Positions 52,286-60,025 of a stretch of DNA of 64,000 nucleotides are shown here, piece after piece. This stretch comes from Streptomyces zaomyceticus (lineage in GTDB: Bacteria > Actinomycetota > Actinomycetes > Streptomycetales > Streptomycetaceae). Positions within the stretch are counted from its first letter, which is position 1. Each line of letters begins with the position of its first letter. Under the pieces are notes generated by a model. It saw nothing but the letters and a program-made list of their open reading frames with translations, was not told the DNA's origin and did no database searches. The stretch lies in contig NZ_BNBZ01000003.1 of assembly GCF_014656215.1 (NCBI RefSeq), positions 398,779 to 462,778 on the forward strand, read 5' to 3'. The translations under genes were made by a program, and so were the position numbers.

Positions 52286-53050
52286 ATGGACGGCCTGCGT
52301 TTCGCCTTCGGCACCCTCACCGTGTTCCCCGCCCGCATCACCCGCTGGGACCGGGACGCGGCGCGCGCCGGCATGCTCTGCGCCCCGCTGGCAGGCCTGG
52401 TCGTCGGCGTCTGCGCCGCCGGACTCGGCAGCGCGTTCCTGGCGCTCGACTCGGGCCCGCTGCTCGCCGCCGTCGTCACCGCGGCCGTCCCCGCCGCCCT
52501 CACCCGCGGCCTCCATCTCGACGGCCTCGCGGACACCGCCGACGGCCTCGGCAGCGCCAAGCCCGCCGAGGACGCGCTGCGCATCATGAAGCAGTCGGAC
52601 GTCGGCCCGTTCGGCGTGATCGTGCTGCTCCTCGTCCTGCTCGCCCAGGTCGCCGCGCTCTACGAGCTGTACGGGGAGAGCTGGGCGCACGGCGCGGCCG
52701 GCGCCGCCCTCGCGGCGACCGTCGCCCGACTCGCCCTCACCCACGCCTCCCGCCACGGGGTCCCCGCGGCCCGCCCCGAGGGCCTCGGGGCGATCGTCGC
52801 CGCGACCGTCCCGGTCCGCTCGGCGACCTTCACGACGGCGGCGGTCCTGGTCCTCCTCGCCGCGACGGGCCTGCTGTTCTCCCCGTACGACGCCGTCCAC
52901 AACGTGCTGGCGGCGGGCGCGGCCCTCGGCGCGGCGGCGGCACTGCTCCGGCGGTGCGTGCGGCGGTTCGGCGGGGTGACGGGGGACGTCTTCGGGGCGG
53001 TGGAGGAGACGGCGGCGACGACGGCCCTCGTGGCGCTGGCCCTGGGCTGA
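52286..53050 (+). CDS. cobS: Adenosylcobinamide-GDP ribazoletransferase
   Basis: This 254-residue membrane enzyme joins adenosylcobinamide-GDP with alpha-ribazole to finish cobalamin. It has TVFPARITRW near the start, the conserved RGLHLDGLADTADGLGS acidic motif, AEDALRIMKQSDVGPFGVIVL, and several membrane helices. The ATG at 52286 has no ribosome binding site; TACCCT (52274-52279) lies 6 nt upstream, so the mRNA may be leaderless. It is separated from cobUT by the lysyltransferase-like genes. Confidence 0.95.
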   Translation: MDGLRFAFGTLTVFPARITRWDRDAARAGMLCAPLAGLVVGVCAAGLGSAFLALDSGPLLAAVVTAAVPAALTRGLHLDGLADTADGLGSAKPAEDALRIMKQSDVGPFGVIVLLLVLLAQVAALYELYGESWAHGAAGAALAATVARLALTHASRHGVPAARPEGLGAIVAATVPVRSATFTTAAVLVLLAATGLLFSPYDAVHNVLAAGAALGAAAALLRRCVRRFGGVTGDVFGAVEETAATTALVALALG

Positions 53051-53052
53051 CC

Positions 53053-53088
53053 CGGCCGACGACAGGGCCGACGACAGGGCCGACGACA
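53053..53088 (+). repeat. Three 12-bp direct repeats
   Basis: Three copies of about GGGCCGACGACA (53053-53064, 53065-53076, 53077-53088) lie in the 42-bp gap between the convergent cobS and GH114 stops. Confidence 0.7.
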
Positions 53089-53092
53089 GGGG

Positions 53093-53881
53093 CTAGCAGG
53101 CCCGGCGCCACACCCCCAGTTCGTACCGCTTCTGCATCGAGCTGAGCCCGAGTTCCCTGGCCTGCGGGCAGAACTCCCGGGCCTCCAGCTCGTACTCGAC
53201 GTGGAAGACCGCCTTGCCCGCCGTCACGAACGGGACGAGCCGGCCGCACTCGTCGTACTGCGCGCACTGCTCGTTGACCGCGAAGTCGAAGTCCGCGAGC
53301 AGCTGCGGAATCTGGTCCAGGTCGTTCTTGAGGCCCACCGAGAGGCCCCGTTCATGGGCGAGGCGGGCGATCAGGCGGTTGTAGCGCAGCTGGTCGGCGG
53401 CGGTCAGGGGGAAGCCGGTGCTGTTGCGGTAGCCGTCCATGTTGTCGGGCTCGACCGCGTCGAAGCCCTTCTCACGGCACATGTCGAGGCGCTTGGTCAT
53501 GAGGGGGGTGAGGACGTCGACGCGGCGGATGTCGAGCCAGCGTTCGCCCTTCCAGCCGTTGCCCTTGCCGAGTACGGACTTCGGGAACGCGGCCGCGTCC
53601 GGGCGGAAGTCCTCCCAGGCGCCGGTGGAGAGATAGCAGATGACCTTGCGGCCCCGGCGGTGGAGGTCCTCGACCGCCGACGCCGGATGGTCGAAGCCGT
53701 CGATGTCGTACACGGGGACGTCGACCGTCGGGTCGAGCCGGCCGCTGAGCTGCCACTGCCAGGCGAGGCCCGGCTTCGGCCGCCACCGCTCCTCCGCCGC
53801 CTTGGGGTCCGGGGCGGGTGCCGTCGTACAGGCGGTGGCGAGGAGGAGCAGGCCCGCGAGCAGGGGCAGCAGTCGTCTCAT
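53093..53881 (-). CDS. GH114 lipoprotein, probable endo-alpha-1,4-polygalactosaminidase
   Basis: This 262-residue lipoprotein (lipobox TAC, LLLLATAC) is a GH114 family glycosidase: WQWQLSGRLD, VYDIDGFDH, CYLSTGAWEDFRPD, ERWLDIRR, and the two expected acids in FDAVEPDNMDGY and DFAVNEQCAQYDEC. GH114 enzymes such as fungal Ega3 and the bacterial Pel-linked hydrolases cut alpha-1,4-linked galactosamine polymers. It is the last gene of the five-gene exopolysaccharide operon and overlaps the spherulin-4 gene by 4 bp. It probably trims or releases the polymer at the cell surface. Confidence 0.88.
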   Translation of the reverse strand: MRRLLPLLAGLLLLATACTTAPAPDPKAAEERWRPKPGLAWQWQLSGRLDPTVDVPVYDIDGFDHPASAVEDLHRRGRKVICYLSTGAWEDFRPDAAAFPKSVLGKGNGWKGERWLDIRRVDVLTPLMTKRLDMCREKGFDAVEPDNMDGYRNSTGFPLTAADQLRYNRLIARLAHERGLSVGLKNDLDQIPQLLADFDFAVNEQCAQYDECGRLVPFVTAGKAVFHVEYELEAREFCPQARELGLSSMQKRYELGVWRRAC

Positions 53882-54495
53882 CGGGCGGGCTCCAGAAGGT
53901 GCGGAAGGGTCCCCCAGGGGTGCGCGCCGGCGCCCGGGACGGCGCAGTGCACCGGGGTGGCGGGGCGGACCCCGGACGGGGCGGCGTAGACGAGGTGGCA
54001 GTAGTGGTCGGCGACCGGCAGGTCGAGCGTCCTGTAGAGGTCCCAGGGGCCCTCGAAGGTGACGAGGAGGTCGGCGAACTCCTCGTAGCCAGGGTCCGGG
54101 TGGGCGCCGTGGTTGAACACCAGGGTCGCCGCGCCGGCGGACCGGGCCGCGACCGCGATCCGGCGGTAGTGGGCCAGGGCCTCCGGCGCGGTCGGGACCT
54201 GGTCGAGGAAGGCGCCGTCGGTGCCGTACCAGTCGCGGTGCCGGAGCAGGTCGGTGACGACCTCGGCCTGCGGGCGGCGCCCGTAGGCGGTGTCCGCGTA
54301 ACCGAGGAGCCGTACACCGGCCTGCCGCAGTCGTCCGGCCGCCTCGGCGAACGCCGGGTCGGGGGCCTCGCCCGCGCCGCTCGCCGGGTTGACGACGACC
54401 CCGTACAGGGACGGCGCCGCGTCGACGAGGGCCGACCAGGCCTCGGCCCGCTCGGCCGGGTGCTCGTAGAACGGCACCAGGAGGAAACGATTCAC
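53878..54495 (-). CDS. Spherulin-4 family protein (GH135-like)
   Basis: This 205-residue protein belongs to the spherulin-4 family: FLLVPFYEHPAERAEAWSALVDAAPSLYGVVVNPASGAG, LLGYADTAYGRR, DWYGTDGAFLDQV, and LLVTFEGPWD. In Aspergillus, the family member Sph3 cuts galactosaminogalactan and is needed for making it. Sph3 has an Asp-Glu pair; here FLDQ has Gln in the second place, while the later Glu (TFEG) is kept. No signal peptide is visible, so it may be cytoplasmic unless a start further upstream is used. It lies 12 bp after the membrane protein gene and overlaps the GH114 gene. Confidence 0.85.
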   Translation of the reverse strand: MNRFLLVPFYEHPAERAEAWSALVDAAPSLYGVVVNPASGAGEAPDPAFAEAAGRLRQAGVRLLGYADTAYGRRPQAEVVTDLLRHRDWYGTDGAFLDQVPTAPEALAHYRRIAVAARSAGAATLVFNHGAHPDPGYEEFADLLVTFEGPWDLYRTLDLPVADHYCHLVYAAPSGVRPATPVHCAVPGAGAHPWGTLPHLLEPAR

Positions 54496-54507
54496 GGGAC
54501 CTGTCCT

Positions 54508-56034
54508 CTAGGCACGGTGGGCGGTCGGCCGTACCAGCAGAACACAGGCGAGGACGGCGAGCACGGCGGCGGCTGCCCCGGCCGCCACCGGACCGGCCGG
54601 GGGTGCCAGGACCTCCGCCGCCGCCGCGACCAGACAGACGGCGGCCGCGCTGAGCACCGCGCCGAAGGCCTGGAGCAGCAGCCCCAGCCAGAGCACCGTC
54701 CCGATCAGCAGCAGGGTGACGAGCCGCGGGAGCGTCGGCCAGGGTGCGCCCGGCCAGGCCAGGGTGACGGCGAGGGTGAGGGCGACGAGGACCGTGAGGT
54801 AGCCGCCGAGGCAGAGCACCAGGGTGCCGGTGACCGCGCGGCGGAACTCACGGGCGGTGGCGAGGGTCCGCAGCCGGGTCAGGCTCTCACCCCGGAAGCG
54901 GTGCAGCAGCCATTCGGCGGGCCCCATGGAGAGGGTGAGCGCTATGACGGCCCCCGCTCCGCTCACCGGGGTGTCGCCGACACCCGCGTGGAGCACCAGC
55001 AGTCCGCTGCCGAGGCCGAACAGGCCGTACGCGAGGGAGGCGGCGCGCGGCGGTCCGGCACGTCCGGCCGCGCCGCGCCGGGCGCCCGGCCGGAGGACGA
55101 GTCCGGCGAGGACGACGCTCGCGGTGAGCGCCGCGAGGAGGAGACCGGCGCGCAGCGCGTCCGGCAGGTCCCAGCGGAAGGCGGGGACGGCTCCGGCGAG
55201 CGGCACCAGGGCGCAGAGCAGGGCCCGTTCCCTGCCGAGGACCAGGAGCACGGTCGCGGCGGCGAGGTACACCGCCTGTCCGGCGGCGAACAGGGCGGCC
55301 GGGGTCTCGCCGGGGGCAGCCGTCGCGAGGGCGACGGCCGTGCCGACGAGGGCCCCCAGCGGGGCGCCGACGAGCAGGGCCCGGGCGGCGGCGGGCCGGT
55401 CGCCCAGACCGAGCCAGGTGTAGGCGCGATGGGACAGGGCCTGGTTCCACACCCAGCCGGTGACGGCGCCCGCGAGCAGCGGAACCGTTCCGCCGGGCAG
55501 CCCGAACCTGCCCTGCTCCCCCGCGAGCAGGGGCGCGGCGAGGACGTACGCGAGACCGGGCAGCGCGAAGACGAGCCCGCGCAGGAGACAGCCCGCGAGC
55601 CCGGTGTGCCAGGCGTCGCCGGTCGGCGCCTCGGGGGCGGGGTGATTCCGTTCCACGCGCGCGTAGAGGTCCTCGGCGAGTTCGAAGGAGTCGGCGCGGC
55701 CGTAGGTGAGCCGGATGTGGTCGTCGGTCATGCCGTCGGACTCCAGGAGGGCGGCGATCTCGTCGGGGTGCACGGCGACGGCGGCGAACGCCCCGATCCG
55801 GGCGGCGAGTTCGTCGAGCGGATCGGCGGCGAGTTCCTGGGCCGGGCCGCCCGGGGCGGTGGCCGCGGGTGCATCCGGTGCTCCCGGCACTCCCGCCCCG
55901 GCCGGGGCGGTCGGGGCGGCCGGGGCGGAGGCCTCGGGTCCCGTGGCACCCGGGGCCGTCTCCCGCCTCGGCCTCGGGATCGCCGGCAGCGGGGTGTCCG
56001 TGGTCGGCCGCTTCAGCCAGAGGGAGCCGCTCAT
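54508..56034 (-). CDS. Polytopic membrane protein of the exopolysaccharide operon, PelG-like candidate
   Basis: This 508-residue protein has a Pro/Ala-rich start, then a cytosolic region with DPLDELAARIGAFAAVAVHPDEIAALLESDGMTDDHIRLTYGRADSFELAEDLYARV, then about twelve membrane helices from residue about 145 to the end. A short cytosolic loop MGPAEWLLHRFRGESLTRLRTLATAREFRR lies between two halves. It is translated with the PelF-type gene upstream (4-bp overlap). I infer it forms the membrane part of the polysaccharide synthase or exporter, analogous to PelG. I could not confirm PelG homology by eye, so the family is tentative. Confidence 0.65.
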   Translation of the reverse strand: MSGSLWLKRPTTDTPLPAIPRPRRETAPGATGPEASAPAAPTAPAGAGVPGAPDAPAATAPGGPAQELAADPLDELAARIGAFAAVAVHPDEIAALLESDGMTDDHIRLTYGRADSFELAEDLYARVERNHPAPEAPTGDAWHTGLAGCLLRGLVFALPGLAYVLAAPLLAGEQGRFGLPGGTVPLLAGAVTGWVWNQALSHRAYTWLGLGDRPAAARALLVGAPLGALVGTAVALATAAPGETPAALFAAGQAVYLAAATVLLVLGRERALLCALVPLAGAVPAFRWDLPDALRAGLLLAALTASVVLAGLVLRPGARRGAAGRAGPPRAASLAYGLFGLGSGLLVLHAGVGDTPVSGAGAVIALTLSMGPAEWLLHRFRGESLTRLRTLATAREFRRAVTGTLVLCLGGYLTVLVALTLAVTLAWPGAPWPTLPRLVTLLLIGTVLWLGLLLQAFGAVLSAAAVCLVAAAAEVLAPPAGPVAAGAAAAVLAVLACVLLVRPTAHRA

Positions 56035-57578
56035 ACCGGCGTTCCCCCCGCCACCAGGGTCGGGGTGATGCGGCGCGGGGCCGGGAGGCGGACCGGCCAG
56101 GGCTTCGGCTGTGCCACGGGCCGCGCGGGCCCGACGCGGTCGCCCGCCAGCTCGCGGTAGATCTGCCGGAACCCGTCCACCGAGCGGTGCAGGGTGAACC
56201 GGTCGACGACCCGCTGCCGGGCCAGCCGGCCGAGTTCGGCGCGCCGGGCCCCGTCACGGAGGAGCTCGGTGACGGCAGCGGCCATGACGGCCGGTTCGCG
56301 GGGCGGGACGACGATCCCGGCGTCGCCGACGGCCTCCCGCACCCCGCCCACGTCCGTGGAGACGGTGGCGCGGCCGCAGGACATGGCCTCGATGAGGGAG
56401 AAGGGGAAGCCCTCGCTGATGGAGGAGAGCATCACCACGCTGCCCGCCGCGTAGGCGCGGGGCACCTCCGAGACCCGGCCCTCGAAGCTGATCCCGTCGG
56501 CGACGCCGAGTTCGGCGGCGAGCTTCTCCAGCCGGGTGGCGTAGTCCTCGTTCCCGGCGGGGACCGGGCCGAACAACCGGAGTCGCAGCGAGGGGAGTTC
56601 GGCGCGGCAGATGGCGTACGCCCGGATCAGGGTTTCGAGGTCCTTGATGGGGTCGACGCGGCCGCACCAGCTGAGGGTGGGCGTCTCGGGCTCGGGGCCG
56701 GCTTCGGGGAAGAGGGCCGGGTCGACGCCGTTGTAGACGGTGCGGATGCGGTCGGCGGGGGCGCCGCCGCGCTCCTCCCAGCGCCGGTTGTACTGATTGC
56801 AGGGGGTGATGAGGTCGGCCTTGAGGTAGCCCAGGGTGTTGAGCTCGCGGTAGAAGCCGAGCATGAGGGCCTTCACGGGCCAGCGCTGGGCCTCGGTGCG
56901 GTAGCCGAGATACCGCTCGCGGAGGTAGATGCCGTGTTCGGTGAGCAGGAAGGGCACCCCTTCGAAGTGCTGTGCGGCGAGCGCCGGAAGGGTGGCGAGG
57001 CCGCTGGAGACGGCGTGCGCGACGCCGCCGTCGGCTATCCGGGCGGCCAGCGGCCGCAGGGCGTGTTCCAGCAGGTCGGTGGCGGTGAGCGCGTCGTGGA
57101 CGGTGGGCCGGGCCGCGAGCGTCGGCAGATGCGGCATGGTCCAGATCCACATCAGGGAGCGCAGGGCGGCCTCGGAGCGCAGGGCGGCGGTGAGCCGTCC
57201 CTGCCGGGCGAGTTCGGCCAGCTCGTACAGGCCGGTGCCGAAGTCGCAGCCCGCCCCGGGGTCGAGGAGGGCGAGCAGCAGACGCTCGTAGGTGTCGAGG
57301 AAGCGGCGGCGCGTGCGCCCCCGCAGGGGCCGGCGCGCGCGAACGGGCGCGGCCGGTCCCTGCGGGAGTCCCCAGAGGGGGTACGCGGTGTGCCGGGTGA
57401 CGTTGGCCGGCAGCTCCCAGGTGACGGGTTCACGGCCGCTGCCCGTGAGGGCGAGGATCTCGAAGTCGACCTCGGGCATGCCGCGGACGAGCTGGTCGCA
57501 CCAGGTGCTGACGCCGCCGTGGACATGCGGGTAGGTGCCTTCGGTGAGCATGGTGACGTGACGGCCACTGCTCGGCAT
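56031..57578 (-). CDS. pelF: PelF-type GT4 glycosyltransferase
   Basis: This 515-residue enzyme starts MPSSGRHVTMLTEGTYPHVHGGVSTWCDQLVRGMPEVDFE. TEGTYPxVxGGVSxWC is the hallmark of the DUF3492/PelF family. Later parts show TEHGIYLRER, LITPCNQYNRRWEERGG, VYNGVDPALFPEAG, SWCGRVDPIKDLETLIRAYA, LRLFGPVPAGNEDYATRLEKLA, and SISEGFPFSLIEAMSCGRATVSTDVGGVREAVGD. PelF uses UDP-sugars to build the Pel polymer in the cytoplasm. Here it is second in an operon with a deacetylase and two hydrolase-family proteins. GGGGGAA precedes the ATG at 57578. Confidence 0.9.
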   Translation of the reverse strand: MPSSGRHVTMLTEGTYPHVHGGVSTWCDQLVRGMPEVDFEILALTGSGREPVTWELPANVTRHTAYPLWGLPQGPAAPVRARRPLRGRTRRRFLDTYERLLLALLDPGAGCDFGTGLYELAELARQGRLTAALRSEAALRSLMWIWTMPHLPTLAARPTVHDALTATDLLEHALRPLAARIADGGVAHAVSSGLATLPALAAQHFEGVPFLLTEHGIYLRERYLGYRTEAQRWPVKALMLGFYRELNTLGYLKADLITPCNQYNRRWEERGGAPADRIRTVYNGVDPALFPEAGPEPETPTLSWCGRVDPIKDLETLIRAYAICRAELPSLRLRLFGPVPAGNEDYATRLEKLAAELGVADGISFEGRVSEVPRAYAAGSVVMLSSISEGFPFSLIEAMSCGRATVSTDVGGVREAVGDAGIVVPPREPAVMAAAVTELLRDGARRAELGRLARQRVVDRFTLHRSVDGFRQIYRELAGDRVGPARPVAQPKPWPVRLPAPRRITPTLVAGGTPV

Positions 57579-57604
57579 GTGCGTTTCCCCCCAGAACGTG
57601 CTGG

Positions 57605-59710
57605 TCAGGCGGTCGGGAGCGTGAGCGTGACGCTGGTCTGGAGCAGTTCGGGCGCGGTCCAGGCGGAGCGGGTCCCGGCGTAGGCCGTGCCGAAGGCGGT
57701 GGTGCCGAGGAGGAGGCGCTTGCGGGTGCCCTCGGGGGCAGTGATCGGCGCGACGAGGCCGGCGGGGGCCTTGACGGTGACCGCGGTGCCGATGCGGTAG
57801 GCGGTGACCTTTCCGGCGGCGACGGCCTGGTCCCAGGCGGCGCGGCGGGTCAGCTCGGTGCCGACGTCGCGCTGGGCCGGGTTCACCAGGGGGGCGCTCG
57901 GCGCGAACATGCCCCGGTAGTCGGCGAGGATCCGGTCGAGGACGGGGTAGAGGAGGCGCTCCTCGGCGAGGTTGGACTGGTGCACGTAGTGCGGCCGCGG
58001 GTCGTTGCCCAGCACGTGGGAGAGGGCGATGCGGGCTTCCTGCGGGACGATGTGGTCGGCGTAGCCGGTGGTGGTGGGGAGCGGGGCGGGCAGGCAGGTG
58101 GAGGCCGGGTTGGACTCGCAGATGCCGCTGCCGCCGTCGGCGCGGGAGGTGTAGACCCAGTTGTACTCGTCGGCCATCTCGGCGGCGGTGCCCACGTTGT
58201 AGTACACGTTCATCGGGTGGCGGGGCACGGTCTTCGCGGCGCCGGAGGCGGTGCCGATCGAACGCTGCTGCGGCTCGCGGGAGTTGTCGCTGCCGGCCCA
58301 CTTGACGCCGTTGTCGGCGAGGGCGCCGACCAGGTTCGGGTTGTCGACGGGCTGCTGCGGCAGGGTCCTCAGGCCGGAGTGCTCGCCGGTGACGAGCTCG
58401 GAGCGGTCGACGGAGATGCCCTTGCGGACGGCCCAGTTGTGGTTGTCGCGGATCTGGGCGGTGAGCTCGGCGCGGCTGACCCAGAGGGTCTTGCCCGTGG
58501 CGTCCTTGGCGCACTGCCAGGGGACGACGGAGTTGTCCTGGACGCAGCCGAGGAAGGGGTGGGTGTAGGTGTGGTTGATCCACCGGTACTGGGCGCGGTC
58601 CGCGACGAGCCGGTCGGTGAGCGGGTCGGCGCCGGCGTGCTCGGTCTTCCACTGCTCGCCCTGGCCGCCGTTGTAGACCATGTCGAGGGTGAAGCCGGCG
58701 GACTTCTGCCAGGCGGCGGCGTACTGGGCGTCGGCGACCGTCATACGGATCGGGTTGACGCCCTCGCCGTCGTCGCCGACGCAGTCGAAGTCGCCGGGGG
58801 TGCAGTTGAGCGCGGTGTCCCAGCGGGCGTCGGGGGCGAAGACGTCGTCGACGTGGACGGAGAGGTAGTTGCGGCTCTGGCCGAGGTGGACGCCCTGGGT
58901 GAGCCATTCGACGATGCCGCGCGCGAGGGCCCGGAACTGTCGCTGGTGCTGGTTGTAGGCGAAGGTGACGACCAGTTCGCGGCGCCCGTCGGCGGTGTAC
59001 TCGCCGACAAGGCTGGCGCGGCCGCCACCGGCCGCTCCGTCGACGGGCACGTCGACGTAGCTGGTGTAGCCGGCGCGGGGGCGGCCCGCGTAGCCGTAGC
59101 TCTCGGCGATCGCGGGGTCGTTGTCCTCGAAGGTGAGCGACCCGGCCAGGTACTGGAAGGGGCCGGTCTTCCCGGCCGCGGTGACGCCGGCCGTGACGCC
59201 GTCGAGGACACCGGACCAGCCGCCCTCGTTGGTGTAGTCGAGGCCGACGCCGGGGTGCGACCAGGTGTAGGCGTCCACCTGCGGGATCCCGAAGGTCCGC
59301 TCGTACGTCTGGAGGGCGGTGTGCTCGGCGGAGTCGGGGCCGAAGGCGCTCTCGTGGGGCAGGACGACGCCCTGGTACTTGGCCCGGGGGCGCCCGTCGA
59401 GGGTGTCGCTGAGGAAGGCCGTGTCGACGACCGGCCGGTTCGGGTCGTTGAGGTCGATCCTGCGGTACGGGACGCCGGAGCCCTTCAGCTCGGCGGTGAT
59501 CGCCCCGACCGCGCTGCCGCCGTCGTCGACGACGAGGACGGTGAGGTCGACCCGGGGCACGGGGGCCGCGAGCGCCTGTGCGGACGGGACGACGGTGGCG
59601 AGCAGCGCGGCGGCGGCGAGGGCCGCGACCCGGGCGGTGCGGGTTGCCGTGCGGGCGCCTCGGTCGGTGCGGGGCGCGATTCTGGGCGTACGGATTCGGC
59701 CGGAGTCCAT
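57605..59710 (-). CDS. Secreted polysaccharide deacetylase, Agd3/PelA-deacetylase-like (CE18)
   Basis: This 701-residue protein has a twin-arginine-rich or basic N-terminus and signal peptide (residues 1-49, ending AQALAA), then an N-terminal domain (VDLTVLVVDDGGSAVGAITAELKGSGVPYRRIDL), a beta-rich middle, and a deacetylase domain with YLSVHVDDVFAPDA (DD motif, residues about 285-290) and WINHTYTHPFLGC (HxxxH, residues 380-384). This arrangement fits the CE18 family of fungal Agd3 and the PelA deacetylase. It should partly remove acetyl groups from N-acetylgalactosamine polymer outside the cell, making it cationic. It is the first gene of the operon. The long leader shows no clear riboswitch. 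Confidence 0.83.
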   Translation of the reverse strand: MDSGRIRTPRIAPRTDRGARTATRTARVAALAAAALLATVVPSAQALAAPVPRVDLTVLVVDDGGSAVGAITAELKGSGVPYRRIDLNDPNRPVVDTAFLSDTLDGRPRAKYQGVVLPHESAFGPDSAEHTALQTYERTFGIPQVDAYTWSHPGVGLDYTNEGGWSGVLDGVTAGVTAAGKTGPFQYLAGSLTFEDNDPAIAESYGYAGRPRAGYTSYVDVPVDGAAGGGRASLVGEYTADGRRELVVTFAYNQHQRQFRALARGIVEWLTQGVHLGQSRNYLSVHVDDVFAPDARWDTALNCTPGDFDCVGDDGEGVNPIRMTVADAQYAAAWQKSAGFTLDMVYNGGQGEQWKTEHAGADPLTDRLVADRAQYRWINHTYTHPFLGCVQDNSVVPWQCAKDATGKTLWVSRAELTAQIRDNHNWAVRKGISVDRSELVTGEHSGLRTLPQQPVDNPNLVGALADNGVKWAGSDNSREPQQRSIGTASGAAKTVPRHPMNVYYNVGTAAEMADEYNWVYTSRADGGSGICESNPASTCLPAPLPTTTGYADHIVPQEARIALSHVLGNDPRPHYVHQSNLAEERLLYPVLDRILADYRGMFAPSAPLVNPAQRDVGTELTRRAAWDQAVAAGKVTAYRIGTAVTVKAPAGLVAPITAPEGTRKRLLLGTTAFGTAYAGTRSAWTAPELLQTSVTLTLPTA

Positions 59711-60025
59711 CAGGTGGTGTCCCCCCTCGGCAGGCCGCCGCGCACCGGGGACCGGAGCGGGGGACCTGTGGAGATGTTGCAGATGATGCGAAGACGAGAG
59801 CGTCGTCCTTGCGTGGCTGAGGCGAGTGTGAAGGAGGGTTCCGAGCCTGAACGGTAAACATGAAAGAGACACCACGGATGAGTGAATCACCGCCGCCGTG
59901 AGCGAACCGGGTGAGCGAGCGTAGGCTCGTTCTCGGCGCTCTCCGGGCCGAAATACGATGCGGCGGGCACGGTCGGCCCATCCCTCGACCGCCACAGAAC
60001 TCAATGGAAGCGAGATTTCACCACC
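59711..60025. promoter_or_regulatory. Divergent promoter region of exopolysaccharide operon and pepA
   Basis: This 315-bp gap separates the operon (minus) from pepA (plus). TACGAT (59954-59959) is a likely -10 hexamer for pepA about 67 bp before its GTG. On the minus side, the leader could be about 150 nt long. GAGGGGG lies before the deacetylase ATG. I looked for a c-di-GMP riboswitch and found none that I can support. Confidence 0.5.

Noticed and set aside
57980..59857. 625-residue open frame on the plus strand
   Set aside because: It is antisense to the deacetylase gene and reads as a Val/Gly/Asp-rich shadow.
59711..59870. Possible c-di-GMP riboswitch before the exopolysaccharide operon
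   Set aside because: The leader has a short CACGCAAGG-like piece, but the conserved GEMM core and paired helices are not present.
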